A DNA stretch of 55,358 bases from Candidatus Poribacteria bacterium (GCA_022822785.1 JAJEAL010000002.1:1-55358), one strand, 5' to 3'. Shown: positions 25,121 to 34,532, counted from the first letter of the stretch. Notes: generated by a model from the letters alone, not told the origin. Made by a program: numbers and translations.

Positions 25121-25380
25121 TTACAGTTCCCCTTAAAATTCGAGATGATACACTAAGAATAACAGATTCGTAGCTTATTGTAGATCGTTTTTTTCCTTGA
25201 ATCTATTCGTGATTTTTTTACTTTCCATTTAGGGCAGTTTCAACCGCAATACGTGATTCCGCTTACATTTCAGAAAATCATACAGACACCCGGACACCAA
25301 TCTTTCCGGAGCAGTCCCGAAATATTTGGAAGGGTTCAAGTTTTCATATTGAACATTTGATTACAGGATCGTGATTGGTT

Positions 25381-25426
25381 TAGGAGTTACGCACTTCAGT
25401 TTGTAGTAGCGCAATTCATTGCGCGT
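25381..25426. repeat. 46-bp repeat, right copy
   Basis: Identical over 46 bases to 23031-23076 and in the same orientation; the flanking bases differ on both sides, so the unit boundaries are sharp. Confidence 0.95.
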
Positions 25427-25551
25427 TCTTCCCTCGCCCCGATAAAGCATAGGGATTTCGCTACGCTCAACTTGCTTTTCCCCCGCCTGTTTCTTAATCC
25501 CGATCTATCGGGGCGGGGGCTAGGGGGTGCGGTGATGAATTACCGAACTAC

Positions 25552-25565
25552 CCCCTGATCAGGGG
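25552..25565. repeat. perfect 14-bp palindrome CCCCTGATCAGGGG
   Basis: A gap-free palindrome in the intergenic region downstream of the second anti-sigma gene. It has no spacer, so a protein-binding site or repeat-family end is more likely than a terminator. Confidence 0.6.
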
Positions 25566-25623
25566 ACAGGGGGTTGCCTTTGAGAGCTCAACTGCATAAT
25601 TCCTACTAGGAATAACGCTTGTG

Positions 25624-26187
25624 TTATCTTGCCTGATGTTGATCAACCGGTGTGAAAGGTGCCGTTCGCCGATTAGAAGATAGGTGGGGTTTAGGGAATC
25701 GATCGATGGGAACAATCTCAAACTCCACGAGCAGTACTTGTTTATCGCTTGGTGACTGTGCAAGCGTCAGTGCATCGTCCGATGGCAACGGGAGCTGTGG
25801 TTGATAGAGGGTAAGGCTCACAACCGTTGCAATCAGCGCCAATGAAGCGACAATGGCATAGGGCCGAACCCGCGTCCGAAAACTATAAAGCAGCCAGGCA
25901 ACAGAGGATTCTAATCGCCGTAAGAGGCGACGCAGGGTAGAAATTCGTCCCTTTTCAGTTATAGTAATTGCTGCAGCTCGACGCATCAAGTCAGGCAGGA
26001 AATTGTCAGAGGTTTTCACTGGATCTAGCTGGCAAAGGATTGTGTTTGTTTGCCGGAGGCGCATCACTTCATGAGCACAGCTTGGGCACCGCTTGAGATG
26101 CCATTGAATCAGTTGGATTGTCCACAGGGGCATCTCGCGATCTACATAAGCAGATAACTGTGGTTGAACATTTTCACACTTTAGCAT
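25624..26187 (-). CDS. membrane anti-sigma factor with zinc finger (second ECF system)
   Basis: A 187-residue protein with the ZAS motif HxxxCxxC at residues 30-37 (HLKRCPSC) plus an early Cys, and a membrane helix around 108-130. It is the cognate inhibitor of the ECF factor encoded directly upstream. The ATG at 26187 lies inside the end of that gene (14-base overlap) after GGAGAG, so the two are translationally coupled; an alternative start at 26208 is less likely. The short periplasmic tail is basic and unremarkable. Confidence 0.85.
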   Translation of the reverse strand: MLKCENVQPQLSAYVDREMPLWTIQLIQWHLKRCPSCAHEVMRLRQTNTILCQLDPVKTSDNFLPDLMRRAAAITITEKGRISTLRRLLRRLESSVAWLLYSFRTRVRPYAIVASLALIATVVSLTLYQPQLPLPSDDALTLAQSPSDKQVLLVEFEIVPIDRFPKPHLSSNRRTAPFTPVDQHQAR

Positions 26188-26773
26188 AGGAACTCTCTCC
26201 AATACCAACTTCTGTCAAGAGTGTTTTCATATTCTGACGGGCGCGATGGATAAGTGATTTCACAGCACTGACGGAGCACTCAAGCACTTCTGCAATTTCA
26301 TCATACCTTAGATTCTGATAGCTCACCAGTAGCAATGCTAAGCGCTGATTTTCAGGCAGGCGGTCAATTGTCCGCTGAATGATGATTTGTTGTTCCTTTT
26401 TTTCGTAGAGTTCATCGGGGAGCTGACTGACATCCTGCATTAGCTCAAGGTAGCTGATGTCCTCATTATCGGGGACAAGGTCATCGAAGTAAGCCGTATT
26501 CCGCCGTTTCCGATCTCGAATTTCGTTACGGCATAAATTCGTTGCGATCAGATAAAGCCAATTTTTGAATCGACACTTGGGCTCATAGCGTCCCGCACTT
26601 TTGAAAACCCGCAGAAATGTCTCCTGCGCTAAGTCTTCAGCACGGTGATAGTCACCTATAGATCGATAGATGAAATTAGTGATAAGGTCTTTGTAGCGCA
26701 TCACAATTAGCTCGAAAGCACCCATGTCACCGTTTCGACACTTCATCATCAATTCTTCATCGGAAGTACGCAC
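26174..26773 (-). CDS. ECF RNA polymerase sigma factor (second)
   Basis: A 199-residue ECF sigma factor. Region 2 (about residues 20-90) shows YHRAEDLAQETFLRVFKSA and FKNWLYLIATNLC; region 4 (about 130-185) shows LPENQRLALLLVSYQNLRY and the helix-turn-helix YDEIAEVLECSVSAVKSLIHRAR. The start is a GTG at 26773. It forms an operon with the overlapping anti-sigma gene. Sequence differs clearly from the ECF factor at 13330, so the two systems are separate rather than recent duplicates. Upstream and divergent lies the catabolic cluster starting at 27023. Confidence 0.93.
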   Translation of the reverse strand: MRTSDEELMMKCRNGDMGAFELIVMRYKDLITNFIYRSIGDYHRAEDLAQETFLRVFKSAGRYEPKCRFKNWLYLIATNLCRNEIRDRKRRNTAYFDDLVPDNEDISYLELMQDVSQLPDELYEKKEQQIIIQRTIDRLPENQRLALLLVSYQNLRYDEIAEVLECSVSAVKSLIHRARQNMKTLLTEVGIGESSYAKV

Positions 26774-27022
26774 AATGGATTGCCCTTCTGTTAAAGGATA
26801 GAAACTTGGAAATAGTGGTGATAGATTATAACATCAGAATGACAACACATCAACAATTATTATAAATACCTGTGTCTCCCTAGAAGTTTCGCTCAGTGAT
26901 TTCTGTTGACCAGCGATTGATAAATTGGTAAGATAGCTGCATGTTCATTTTTAACCACCAAATCTAGCGTTGTACTGCACTACGCCGAATCAAAAAATGT
27001 GAAAATTAGAGGAGAGGCAGCC

Positions 27023-28498
27023 ATGAGAGTTGTTACCGGTGGAATCGCCCACGAGACCAGCACCTTCACCACAGTCGAAACAGATTGGCAAAGCTACAAG
27101 GAGCGGTTCTACCTACGGGGCGAAGAGATATTAGATACATTCCGCGGCACTAACACCCCAATTGGCGGATATATTGATGGTGCAAAAACCCATGGCTTTG
27201 AACTAATTCCGACTATTTTTGCCGAGGCGCATCCCAGCGGACCAACCCCGCGGAATATCTTTGATGCTATCTTAGGGGAAATATTAAACGGAATTACTGA
27301 AGCCGGTTCAATAGATGGGGTGCTATTTGGGTTACACGGCTCGATGGTGGTAGGAGACCTTGAGAAACCGGACGGCATTGACGATCCTGAGGGGCATATA
27401 CTGGCGGCAATTCGTGAGGTAGTCGGTCCAGAGGTTCCTATCCTTGCACAACTAGATATCCATTCCAACGTCTCTCCACAGATGGTTGAGGCCGCAGATG
27501 TGCTGATTGGGCGGGAGACCTATCCGGAGATCGATATGGCAGAACGTAGCCGTGAATGTGCCGATGTGCTGATGTCCATCGTGAATGATGGTAAACGCCC
27601 AACGATGGCACTGCATCAAATTCCCATGATCTGGGGGATGCACCAAGTTACGGCGCACCCGCCGATGCGGGAAGCGATTGAGGAACTACATCGCATCGAA
27701 GGCCAGCCCGGCGTCATCTGCGGTTCAATTGCAACCTGCTACTATCTGGCTGATGTGCCAAATATGGGGGCATCGGTTTACATTGTAACCGATAACGACG
27801 AAACCTTAGCCCAGACCTACGCCGATCAGTTGGGGAAATGGATCTTTGAGCGACGCGAAACGTGGCACGGTCCCTCACCAACAACCTGTGAAGCACTGAA
27901 AACCGCCGAAACCGAGGGGAACTTTCCGGTGATTTTTGCGGATCGAAACGATAACACAGGCGGTGGTTCTCCGGGCGATAGCACCGGCATGTTAAAGTGC
28001 TTCATAGAAGCAGGGCTTCAGGATGCTTGCATACTTTATATCGTTGATCCTGAGGCGATTGCAGCGTGCCATCACGCTGGGGTGGGTGCGACGTTGACCA
28101 TAGATGTTGGCGCCAAATCGACCCCTGCACAAGGTCAACCCATCCGCATGACAGCGGAAGTGATTGCGTTGTCGGATGGCAATTTTCGTTACGACGGACC
28201 GATGCTTGCCGGTTTAAGCAGCACCATGGGGCCATCAGCGCATATCAAACAGGACGGCGTTCACGTTCTGTTGGTCACACAACGGGAGCAACCCTTTGAC
28301 ACCGCTTTTTCGCGAACACTTGGACTCGAGCCGCGCCAGATGCGCTATATCGGGGTCAAATCCTCCGCCCATTTTCGCGCAGGGTTTGAATCGTGGGCGG
28401 GCGCAATTCACGTTGTGTATGAGCCTAGCGTCCATACACTGAGTGATCTGACCTTCAAACGACTTGGGCGAAAATTATATCCTTTTGATAATATCTAA
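27023..28498 (+). CDS. M81-family metallopeptidase (MlrC-like)
   Basis: A 491-residue protein of the MlrC/M81 family, named after the microcystin-degrading enzyme that cuts linear peptides. Typical features: TGGIAHETSTFTT at the N-terminus with the metal His and Glu, GVLFGLHGSMVV, ILAQLDIHSNVSP with the Asp-x-His pair, ADVLIGRETYPEIDMAER, and DNTGGGSPGDST in the C-terminal domain. ATG 27023 follows AGAGGAG and is preferred over a GTG at 26999. Many family members in heterotrophs are linked to transport and degradation of unusual amides, so a role in catabolism of small peptides or amides fits the neighbours. The next gene starts 23 bases downstream. Confidence 0.9.
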   Translation: MRVVTGGIAHETSTFTTVETDWQSYKERFYLRGEEILDTFRGTNTPIGGYIDGAKTHGFELIPTIFAEAHPSGPTPRNIFDAILGEILNGITEAGSIDGVLFGLHGSMVVGDLEKPDGIDDPEGHILAAIREVVGPEVPILAQLDIHSNVSPQMVEAADVLIGRETYPEIDMAERSRECADVLMSIVNDGKRPTMALHQIPMIWGMHQVTAHPPMREAIEELHRIEGQPGVICGSIATCYYLADVPNMGASVYIVTDNDETLAQTYADQLGKWIFERRETWHGPSPTTCEALKTAETEGNFPVIFADRNDNTGGGSPGDSTGMLKCFIEAGLQDACILYIVDPEAIAACHHAGVGATLTIDVGAKSTPAQGQPIRMTAEVIALSDGNFRYDGPMLAGLSSTMGPSAHIKQDGVHVLLVTQREQPFDTAFSRTLGLEPRQMRYIGVKSSAHFRAGFESWAGAIHVVYEPSVHTLSDLTFKRLGRKLYPFDNI

Positions 28499-28521
28499 CA
28501 CCCGACTCTTGAGGAGGGCCT

Positions 28522-29532
28522 ATGAAAATTCCAATTCTATACGGTCCACGAGATCTTCGCATGGAGGAACACCCTCTTGACACAGACAACTTGAAACCAA
28601 AGGAGATTTGGATCGAGACTGAGATCTCTGCCCTGAAAATCGGTACGGATCGCGGTAACTATGAAGGTGCGGAACAGGTTCCGGGTGCCCCTGGCTACCC
28701 CCGATGGGTCGGGGACAGCAACTTGGGGGTTGTTCGGGGCGTGGGCAGTGAAGTGACTCGCGTGCAGGTCGGCGATCGGGTCGTGACCCGTCAGCCTCAC
28801 CAATCCGAATATATCACCGATGAATCGGCGAGCATTGTCAAAGTTCCCGATGGCGTTCATCCAGAGGATGCTGTCTACACCCATCTCTATGCCCTCAGCG
28901 GTCACTGTTATCGCAAAGCGCATTTTCAGCCGGGTGAAAATGTGGCGGTTGTCGGGCTAGGGGTGCTTGGATTGGGAGCGGTTGGGTTGGGCCCACCTTT
29001 TGGGGCACGGGTCGTTGGTATTGGCAACAGTCCCATCCGTTTGGAGATGGCAGAGCGAATGGGGGCGCACGCCGCGTTCTTGTATAACGACCCTGACCTC
29101 GATGCAAAGTTAGATGAATTTACCAACGGCATCGGTATTGATTTGGTTATCCTCACGGCAAACCCTTGGCCCGCCTTCCGCACCTCCCTACAGATTGTTC
29201 GAGATAACGGTCGTGTATCCATCGTCAGCCTACTCGGTCGTGGCGAACCTCCTCTTGACTTTAATCCGTTGCCGATGGAACTGTTCTACAACAAAGGGAT
29301 TTCAATCATTGCGGTGTCAGGGCCTCCGGGCTATCTGTATCCTACGCCTGAAACCCGATTTAACAATGACCGTCATGGAGATTATATCGTTTCCTTAATG
29401 GCGGACGGGCTCGTTGAGCCGAAGCGGTTAGTCACCCATCGCTTTCATTATACAGAGATAGTCAAGGCTTATGAGATGGCGTACCATCGAGAAAAATCGA
29501 TGCTGGGTGTCATTTTTAATTGGAAGGATTAG
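28522..29532 (+). CDS. MDR-family (zinc-type alcohol) dehydrogenase-like protein
   Basis: A 336-residue medium-chain dehydrogenase/reductase. The catalytic domain begins with the family's GVVRGVGSEVTRVQVGDRV, and the Rossmann domain has VAVVGLGVLGLGAVGL (about residues 139-154). The cysteines that hold zinc in true alcohol dehydrogenases are not seen in the expected places, so it may be a zinc-free reductase. GGAGGG precedes ATG 28522. It is the second gene of the cluster beginning at 27023 and its stop is 8 bases before the amidase start. Confidence 0.85.
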   Translation: MKIPILYGPRDLRMEEHPLDTDNLKPKEIWIETEISALKIGTDRGNYEGAEQVPGAPGYPRWVGDSNLGVVRGVGSEVTRVQVGDRVVTRQPHQSEYITDESASIVKVPDGVHPEDAVYTHLYALSGHCYRKAHFQPGENVAVVGLGVLGLGAVGLGPPFGARVVGIGNSPIRLEMAERMGAHAAFLYNDPDLDAKLDEFTNGIGIDLVILTANPWPAFRTSLQIVRDNGRVSIVSLLGRGEPPLDFNPLPMELFYNKGISIIAVSGPPGYLYPTPETRFNNDRHGDYIVSLMADGLVEPKRLVTHRFHYTEIVKAYEMAYHREKSMLGVIFNWKD

Positions 29533-29540
29533 GAGAATTT

Positions 29541-30962
29541 ATGTCCAACACCGAAATATGCTTCCTCACCGCCACCGAGTTAGTCCGCCGCCTCCGTGCG
29601 AAGGAACTTTCCGTCAGAGAAGTGATGGAAGCACATCTGACTCAGATTGAGCGTGTTAATCCGCAGGTAAACGCCATCGTGACACGCTGCGATTTTGGCA
29701 AGGTGATAGACAAGGCAGACGCCGCCGATGCAGTGTTAGCACGCGGCGAGGATGTGGGTCCACTGCACGGATTACCTATCGCACATAAAGATCTCGTTGA
29801 AACCAAAGGCATCCGCACCACCTACGGCTCTCCACTTTTCAAGGATTTTGTCCCTGAACATGACGCTCTGATCGTGGAACGCTTGAAGAAAGCGGGAGCT
29901 ATCACTATTGGCAAGACTAACACGCCGGAGTTTGGCGCAGGGTCGCAAACATATAACGAGGTATTCGGAGAGACACTCAACCCGTATGATACGACGAAGA
30001 CCTGTGGCGGGAGCAGCGGCGGCGCTGCAGTTGCCCTGGCGTGCGGTATGATCCCAATCGCGGATGGGAGCGATATGGGAGGCTCGCTACGAAACCCCGC
30101 TAACTTCTGTAATGTCGTGGGTTTTCGGACTTCTCCCGGCAGAGTCCCTGTGTGGCCCGCTGTGTTGGGTTGGTTTCCAATATCGGTGGAGGGTCCGATG
30201 GCACGAACGGTACAGGATGCTGCCTTGATGTTGAGTGCAATTGCCGGGGCCGATCGGCGCGCGCCCATTTCTATCAGTGAACCGGGAGAGATGTTCTCTC
30301 AGTCTCTCGAGCGTGATTTCAGCGGCGTGCATATCGCTTGGGATCGGGATTTGGGCGGATTACCGGTGGATCCGCAGGTGACTGCCACCATTGACGCACA
30401 ACGAGCGGTCTTTGAATCCTTGGGCTGCGTAACCGTGGACGACGCACCGGATTTCACAGACGCAGATGAAGTCTTTAAGGTATGGCGTGCATGGCGTTTT
30501 GAACTCGCTTACTCAAAGTTGTTAGAAACTCATCCAGACCAGATAAAGGATACCGTGGCTTGGAACATCAATGCAGGTATGGAACTAACCGGACCACAGA
30601 TTGGGCAAGCAGAGATTAAGCGGACAGCCCTTTATCAGCGGGTACGGGAGTTCATGGAGACTTACGAGTACCTGGTTCTTCCTGTGAATCAAACACTCCC
30701 CTTCGACGTGAAGCAGCGTTATATCACCGAGATCAACGGTATGAAGATGGAGACGTACATCGACTGGATGCGGTCATGCTATTACATCAGCGTTCTTGGC
30801 CTACCTGCGATTTCGGTGCCCTGTGGTTTCACCCCGGACGGTTTGCCGGTAGGGGTCCAAATTGTTGGGCGACACCAAGATGACTTAGGTGTACTCCAAT
30901 TGGCTCACGCCTTTGAACAGGCGACGGGTTTTTGGAAACAGAAACCGGCTGTGGTGGAATAG
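29541..30962 (+). CDS. amidase signature-family hydrolase
   Basis: A 473-residue enzyme that hydrolyses carboxamides to acid and ammonia, or acts like GatA-type amidases. The catalytic triad Lys-cisSer-Ser can be read directly: K83 in HKDL, the serines of GGSSGGAA at 156-163, and S182 in DMGGSLRNPANF. ATG 29541 follows AGGAGAA; the open frame extends upstream to 29520 into the preceding gene. No gatB or gatC is near and the context is catabolic, so a degradative amidase is more likely than the tRNA amidotransferase subunit. Confidence 0.92.
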   Translation: MSNTEICFLTATELVRRLRAKELSVREVMEAHLTQIERVNPQVNAIVTRCDFGKVIDKADAADAVLARGEDVGPLHGLPIAHKDLVETKGIRTTYGSPLFKDFVPEHDALIVERLKKAGAITIGKTNTPEFGAGSQTYNEVFGETLNPYDTTKTCGGSSGGAAVALACGMIPIADGSDMGGSLRNPANFCNVVGFRTSPGRVPVWPAVLGWFPISVEGPMARTVQDAALMLSAIAGADRRAPISISEPGEMFSQSLERDFSGVHIAWDRDLGGLPVDPQVTATIDAQRAVFESLGCVTVDDAPDFTDADEVFKVWRAWRFELAYSKLLETHPDQIKDTVAWNINAGMELTGPQIGQAEIKRTALYQRVREFMETYEYLVLPVNQTLPFDVKQRYITEINGMKMETYIDWMRSCYYISVLGLPAISVPCGFTPDGLPVGVQIVGRHQDDLGVLQLAHAFEQATGFWKQKPAVVE

Positions 30963-30985
30963 CATAGTCGCTAGAGGTACCAACA

Positions 30986-31012
30986 TTCTATAGACATATC
31001 GCTCCTCTGGAG
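30986..31012. repeat. dispersed repeat family B, copy 2
   Basis: TTCTATAGACATATCGCTCC-T-CTGGAG, 26 of 27 identical to 18779-18805. It lies just after the amidase gene; its end GCTCCTCTGGAGC is a 5-bp hairpin. Confidence 0.75.
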
Positions 31013-31137
31013 CGAAAAATAGAACAATTCAGCTAAAATAGAAAACTGATGGATTTTCAATACATAGTAACTTGAGTTAGCGTGATTTTCCAAGAAGGAA
31101 GTTTCCCTTGCGCTCGCTAAACAGAAAGGAGTGACAA

Positions 31138-32478
31138 ATGTCCCAACGTACCCATGATGTTACCCGTTCCAATGAGCTGTACCAGCGGGCTGGTGAAATT
31201 ATTCCCGGTTGGACGCAATTGATCAGCCGACGCGCCAGTCAGTTTGCCAACGGCGTTAGTCCCACCTATGCCCAGCGCGCTAAAGGCTCCCGTTTCATCG
31301 ATGTGGATGGGAATGAATACATCGACTGGGTCAACGCGGTTGGCGCGATTATCCTCGGCCATGCGGATCCGGTCGTGGATACAGCGGTTAAGGAGCAGAT
31401 TGATCGTGGTAGTCTTTACACGTTGAATGGACCGGTCGAAATCGAATTAGCGGAAGAACTGATAGATACCATCCCAAGTGCCGAGATGGTAAGGTATACC
31501 AAAGGTGGCGGCGAAGCGTGTGCCGTTGCAGCGCGTATCGCACGCGGTACAACGGGCAAAGACAAAATTGTGTTCTGCGGCTATCACGGTTGGCACGATT
31601 GGTATCAAGCAGCGAATTATGGTGTCGATCCTGAAAGCGGCGAATATCCGTTTGCAGGGATTGAACCAATTGGCGTACCCCAAGCGCTCGCTGGAACCGC
31701 TATTCCCTTTATTTATGGTGACCTTGCCATGTTAGAGGGACTGCTAGAGGAGAATCAGGGTGAGGTTGCGGCGATTATGATGGAACCCGCTCGCTCTGAG
31801 TTGCCTGAGCCGGGATACCTAGAAGGGGTCAAAGCCCTTGCCCACAAGTACAACGCTATTTTTATTTTTGACGAGGTATCTTGTGGTTGGCGATATTCAG
31901 TAGGCGGTATGCAGAAACCCCTAGGGGTTATCCCAGATATGACCGTTGTTGCAAAGGCGATGTCAAACGGCTATCCGATGGGTGCGGTTGTTGGTTCACG
32001 AGAAGTGATGGAACCAGCCAGCCGTATGTTCATCTCTAGTTCATATTGGAGTGATAACATCGGGACAATTGCTGCACTGACGACGATTCGTGAGCTGAGG
32101 CGTCGGAACTCTGAGGTTCGCTTTAAGGAACTTGGCGAGAATTTGCGATCCGTCCTCAACGAAGTGATCGCCGCTAGTGGGCTATCGGGTGCCTGTACCG
32201 GTCTCCATACTAGCCTCGGTGTTTCCCTCGACTTACCGGATGAAACGTTGGCACCCCAAGTCAAAACGCTATTCATTCAAGAGATGGCAAAGCGTGGTAT
32301 ACACTGTTATATGGGATTTAAGGGTACGCTTGCCCACACCGAGGAGGATATCCGTTTGACTGCTGATGCGGTGGCTGGCGCATTGGGCGTGATTAAATCT
32401 GGTGTAGACGCGGGCGATGTAGATAGTTTGTTGGAATCTGATCTGAAGAAGGATCCGTTCCGCCGCTTGGTCCGGTAG
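31138..32478 (+). CDS. class III aminotransferase (glutamate-1-semialdehyde aminomutase-like)
   Basis: A 446-residue PLP-dependent class III transaminase, transferring amino groups to or from an amino acid or amine. Visible features: VDGNEYIDWVNAVGAIILGH near the N-terminus, GGEACAVAARIARG (about 123-136) for the cofactor phosphate, the Asp of IFDEVSCGWR (D245) that binds the pyridine, and the Schiff-base lysine K273 in VVAKAMSNGYPMG. The overall order resembles HemL, but the catabolic neighbours and the divergent active-site region (FDEVSCGWR) suggest another substrate. AAAGGAG precedes ATG 31138. Confidence 0.9.
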   Translation: MSQRTHDVTRSNELYQRAGEIIPGWTQLISRRASQFANGVSPTYAQRAKGSRFIDVDGNEYIDWVNAVGAIILGHADPVVDTAVKEQIDRGSLYTLNGPVEIELAEELIDTIPSAEMVRYTKGGGEACAVAARIARGTTGKDKIVFCGYHGWHDWYQAANYGVDPESGEYPFAGIEPIGVPQALAGTAIPFIYGDLAMLEGLLEENQGEVAAIMMEPARSELPEPGYLEGVKALAHKYNAIFIFDEVSCGWRYSVGGMQKPLGVIPDMTVVAKAMSNGYPMGAVVGSREVMEPASRMFISSSYWSDNIGTIAALTTIRELRRRNSEVRFKELGENLRSVLNEVIAASGLSGACTGLHTSLGVSLDLPDETLAPQVKTLFIQEMAKRGIHCYMGFKGTLAHTEEDIRLTADAVAGALGVIKSGVDAGDVDSLLESDLKKDPFRRLVR

Positions 32479-32532
32479 ATATCCCTAAATCTTGTTTGTT
32501 GTTGATGAACCACCATCGGGAGGTTTTTGCTT

Positions 32533-33606
32533 ATGCTAATCATTGATGCCCACCTTGATCTTTCTTGGAACGCGCTTCAAGGGAATCGGGATTTGCTGCG
32601 TTCCGCTTATACCATCCGCACACAGGAGGTCGGCACCCCGGGTAAGGGGCGTGCACAAGGCACTGTTGCATTTCCGGACATGCGTCGGGGACGACTTGCG
32701 GTATCCATTGTCACCCTGTTTGCCCGCTCTACTGGGCGCCCTGCTCCTCATTCGGATTATGCCTCACCAGTCCAGTCCTACGGCATCGCCCAAGGGCAGC
32801 TGGCTTACTATCGCGCTTTGGAATACGAGGGTCACATTCGCCTTATTACAGATTGTGCGACTTTGGATAGTCATATCACCAATTGGGAGGCTTGGGAAGA
32901 GACAGAATCCGATGATACGCCACCCCTTGGGTTTGTCATCAGTATGGAAGGGGCGGATCCGATTTTAAAGCCGGATCAGCTAGAGGAATGGGTTGAAGGC
33001 GGGCTGCGTCTGCTTGGGCTTACACATTACGGACCCGGACGTTACGCCGGCGGGACAGGCACGGAATTAGGCTTAACCGAACTTGGACCGCCGCTGCTTG
33101 CCGAAATGCAGCGCTTAGGTGTTATCCTCGATCTTACCCACTGCTCGGATCAGGCGTTCTGGGAGGCGTTAGAACATTACGAAGGATTGGTGTTAGCAAG
33201 CCATAACAACTGCCGGGCACTGGTCCCCCATCAACGTCAGTTCAGCGATGAACAGTTGCAAGCAATCTTTGAACGGGATGGTGTAATTGGTGCAGCTTTT
33301 GATGCGTGGATGCTGCAACCGGGTTGGGTTTCCGGTCAAAGCACAAATGAAGCGGTCACACTGAATACGGTCGTCAATCACATAGACCATGTGTGCCAAT
33401 TGGCGGGTAATAGCCGTCACGCTGGCATTGGCACAGACCTTGACGGTGGTTATGGTCGAGAGCAGTCCCCTTCTGATTTAGATACCATCGCCGATCTCCA
33501 AAAGCTTGCCAGTCTGTTGGCAGACCGAGGCTACAACGATGACGACATTGCCGCCATCATGCACAGAAACTGGCTGCGTCTTCTACGTCAAGCATGGAGC
33601 AATTAA
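32533..33606 (+). CDS. membrane dipeptidase (peptidase M19)
   Basis: A 357-residue zinc peptidase of the renal-dipeptidase family, which splits dipeptides, including D-amino-acid-containing ones. Metal ligands can be followed: HxD at residues 7-9 (DAHLDL), the bridging Glu in ISMEGADP, and His residues in LDLTHCSD and LASHNNCRAL; GIGTDLDGGYG completes the active site. ATG 32533 lies nine bases after GGGAGG; a TTG two codons upstream is less likely. It has no signal peptide, so it would act in the cytoplasm. Next to an aminotransferase and amidase it fits breakdown of peptides or amides. Confidence 0.9.
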   Translation: MLIIDAHLDLSWNALQGNRDLLRSAYTIRTQEVGTPGKGRAQGTVAFPDMRRGRLAVSIVTLFARSTGRPAPHSDYASPVQSYGIAQGQLAYYRALEYEGHIRLITDCATLDSHITNWEAWEETESDDTPPLGFVISMEGADPILKPDQLEEWVEGGLRLLGLTHYGPGRYAGGTGTELGLTELGPPLLAEMQRLGVILDLTHCSDQAFWEALEHYEGLVLASHNNCRALVPHQRQFSDEQLQAIFERDGVIGAAFDAWMLQPGWVSGQSTNEAVTLNTVVNHIDHVCQLAGNSRHAGIGTDLDGGYGREQSPSDLDTIADLQKLASLLADRGYNDDDIAAIMHRNWLRLLRQAWSN

Positions 33607-33645
33607 CACGAAGGCTTATGAAAAAAGAAAGTGTAAAGAACGAAG

Positions 33646-33679
33646 AGAAACCGAGTTTTTTCGGAAAAACTCGGTTTCT
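33646..33679 (+). repeat. perfect 15-bp inverted repeat, copy 2 (terminator-like)
   Basis: AGAAACCGAGTTTTT at 33646-33660 and its exact complement at 33665-33679, with a 4-base loop, 40 bases after the dipeptidase stop and ending in TTTCTTT. The arms are identical to those at 12701-12733. It may function here as a terminator of the catabolic cluster. Confidence 0.85.
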
Positions 33680-33728
33680 TTGCACTATTTCTTAACATGA
33701 GCGAACACGAATTGGACGGAGAAAAATC

Positions 33729-34532
33729 ATGAGCGCGGATGAACGTAGTGTTATAGATCTACTCAGCTTGCAAGGCAAAGTTGCAGTGGTGACTGGGGCA
33801 TGTGGCTGGCTAGGGTCAGCGATGAGCCGAGCCCTCGCAGAAGCAGGTGCACAGGTCGTAGTTACCAGCCGTGATGGGGGACAGGCTGCCGAGTTTGCCC
33901 CATTGCTGCCCGGCGATGGACACTTAGGTTTGGGGTTCAGTCAGGCTGACACCGATACGATTCCCAGTTTCGTCGCAGAGGTAGTGGAGCGAATGGGCAA
34001 GATCGATGTGTTAGTCAATAACGCTTACGGTGCTACGGCACCGGACATCGACAACGCTACAGCAGAGGACTTTAATCAAGCATATCATGTCGGTGTAACC
34101 GCTTACTTCCTTCTAGCGCGAGATGTGATGCTCCATTTGCGTGAGAGTCAGCGTCCCGGATCGATTATTAACATCGCTAGCATGTACGGTGTCGTGGCGA
34201 GCTATCCGAGTGCCTACGAAGGATTATCTGCCAATAGTCCCCCAAATTACCACGCCCTCAAAGGTGGTGTGGTGCACTTAACTCGTCATCTCGCGGCGTA
34301 CTGGGCAAAATACAATATTCGCGTCAATGCGATCGCTCCCGGACCGTTCCCCAAACCAGAGGTGCGTGACAACGTTGAAGGCTTCATCCCTCGCCTAGAA
34401 GAGAAGGTGCCGCTGGGGCGTATGGGAAGGCCAGAGGAGTTAAAAGGAGCTGTCGTGCTGTTAGCCAGTGACGCTGGCAGCTATATTACCGGACAGAACT
34501 TGCTTGTTGATGGTGGGTGGACCGCTTGGTAG
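33729..34532 (+). CDS. short-chain dehydrogenase/reductase (SDR)
   Basis: A 267-residue NAD(P)-dependent oxidoreductase of the classical SDR family. The cofactor loop TGACGWLG spans residues 22-29, NNAYG is at 97-101, the catalytic serine is S151 in NIASMYG, and the YxxxK pair is Y174 and K178 (YHALKGG). The C-terminus ends with the common DGGWTAW. A small GGAG lies upstream of ATG 33729. It follows the dipeptidase across a terminator-like repeat and so may be a separate transcription unit. The substrate is not predictable. Confidence 0.93.
   Translation: MSADERSVIDLLSLQGKVAVVTGACGWLGSAMSRALAEAGAQVVVTSRDGGQAAEFAPLLPGDGHLGLGFSQADTDTIPSFVAEVVERMGKIDVLVNNAYGATAPDIDNATAEDFNQAYHVGVTAYFLLARDVMLHLRESQRPGSIINIASMYGVVASYPSAYEGLSANSPPNYHALKGGVVHLTRHLAAYWAKYNIRVNAIAPGPFPKPEVRDNVEGFIPRLEEKVPLGRMGRPEELKGAVVLLASDAGSYITGQNLLVDGGWTAW

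Larger units (their letters stand above)
25121..25623. other. intergenic region with repeats
   Basis: About 500 bases without a convincing gene. It carries the right copy of the 46-bp repeat (25381-25426), an imperfect inverted repeat CCCGAT-ct-ATCGGG around 25498-25512, and the palindrome at 25552-25565. The rest is AT-rich. Confidence 0.6.
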
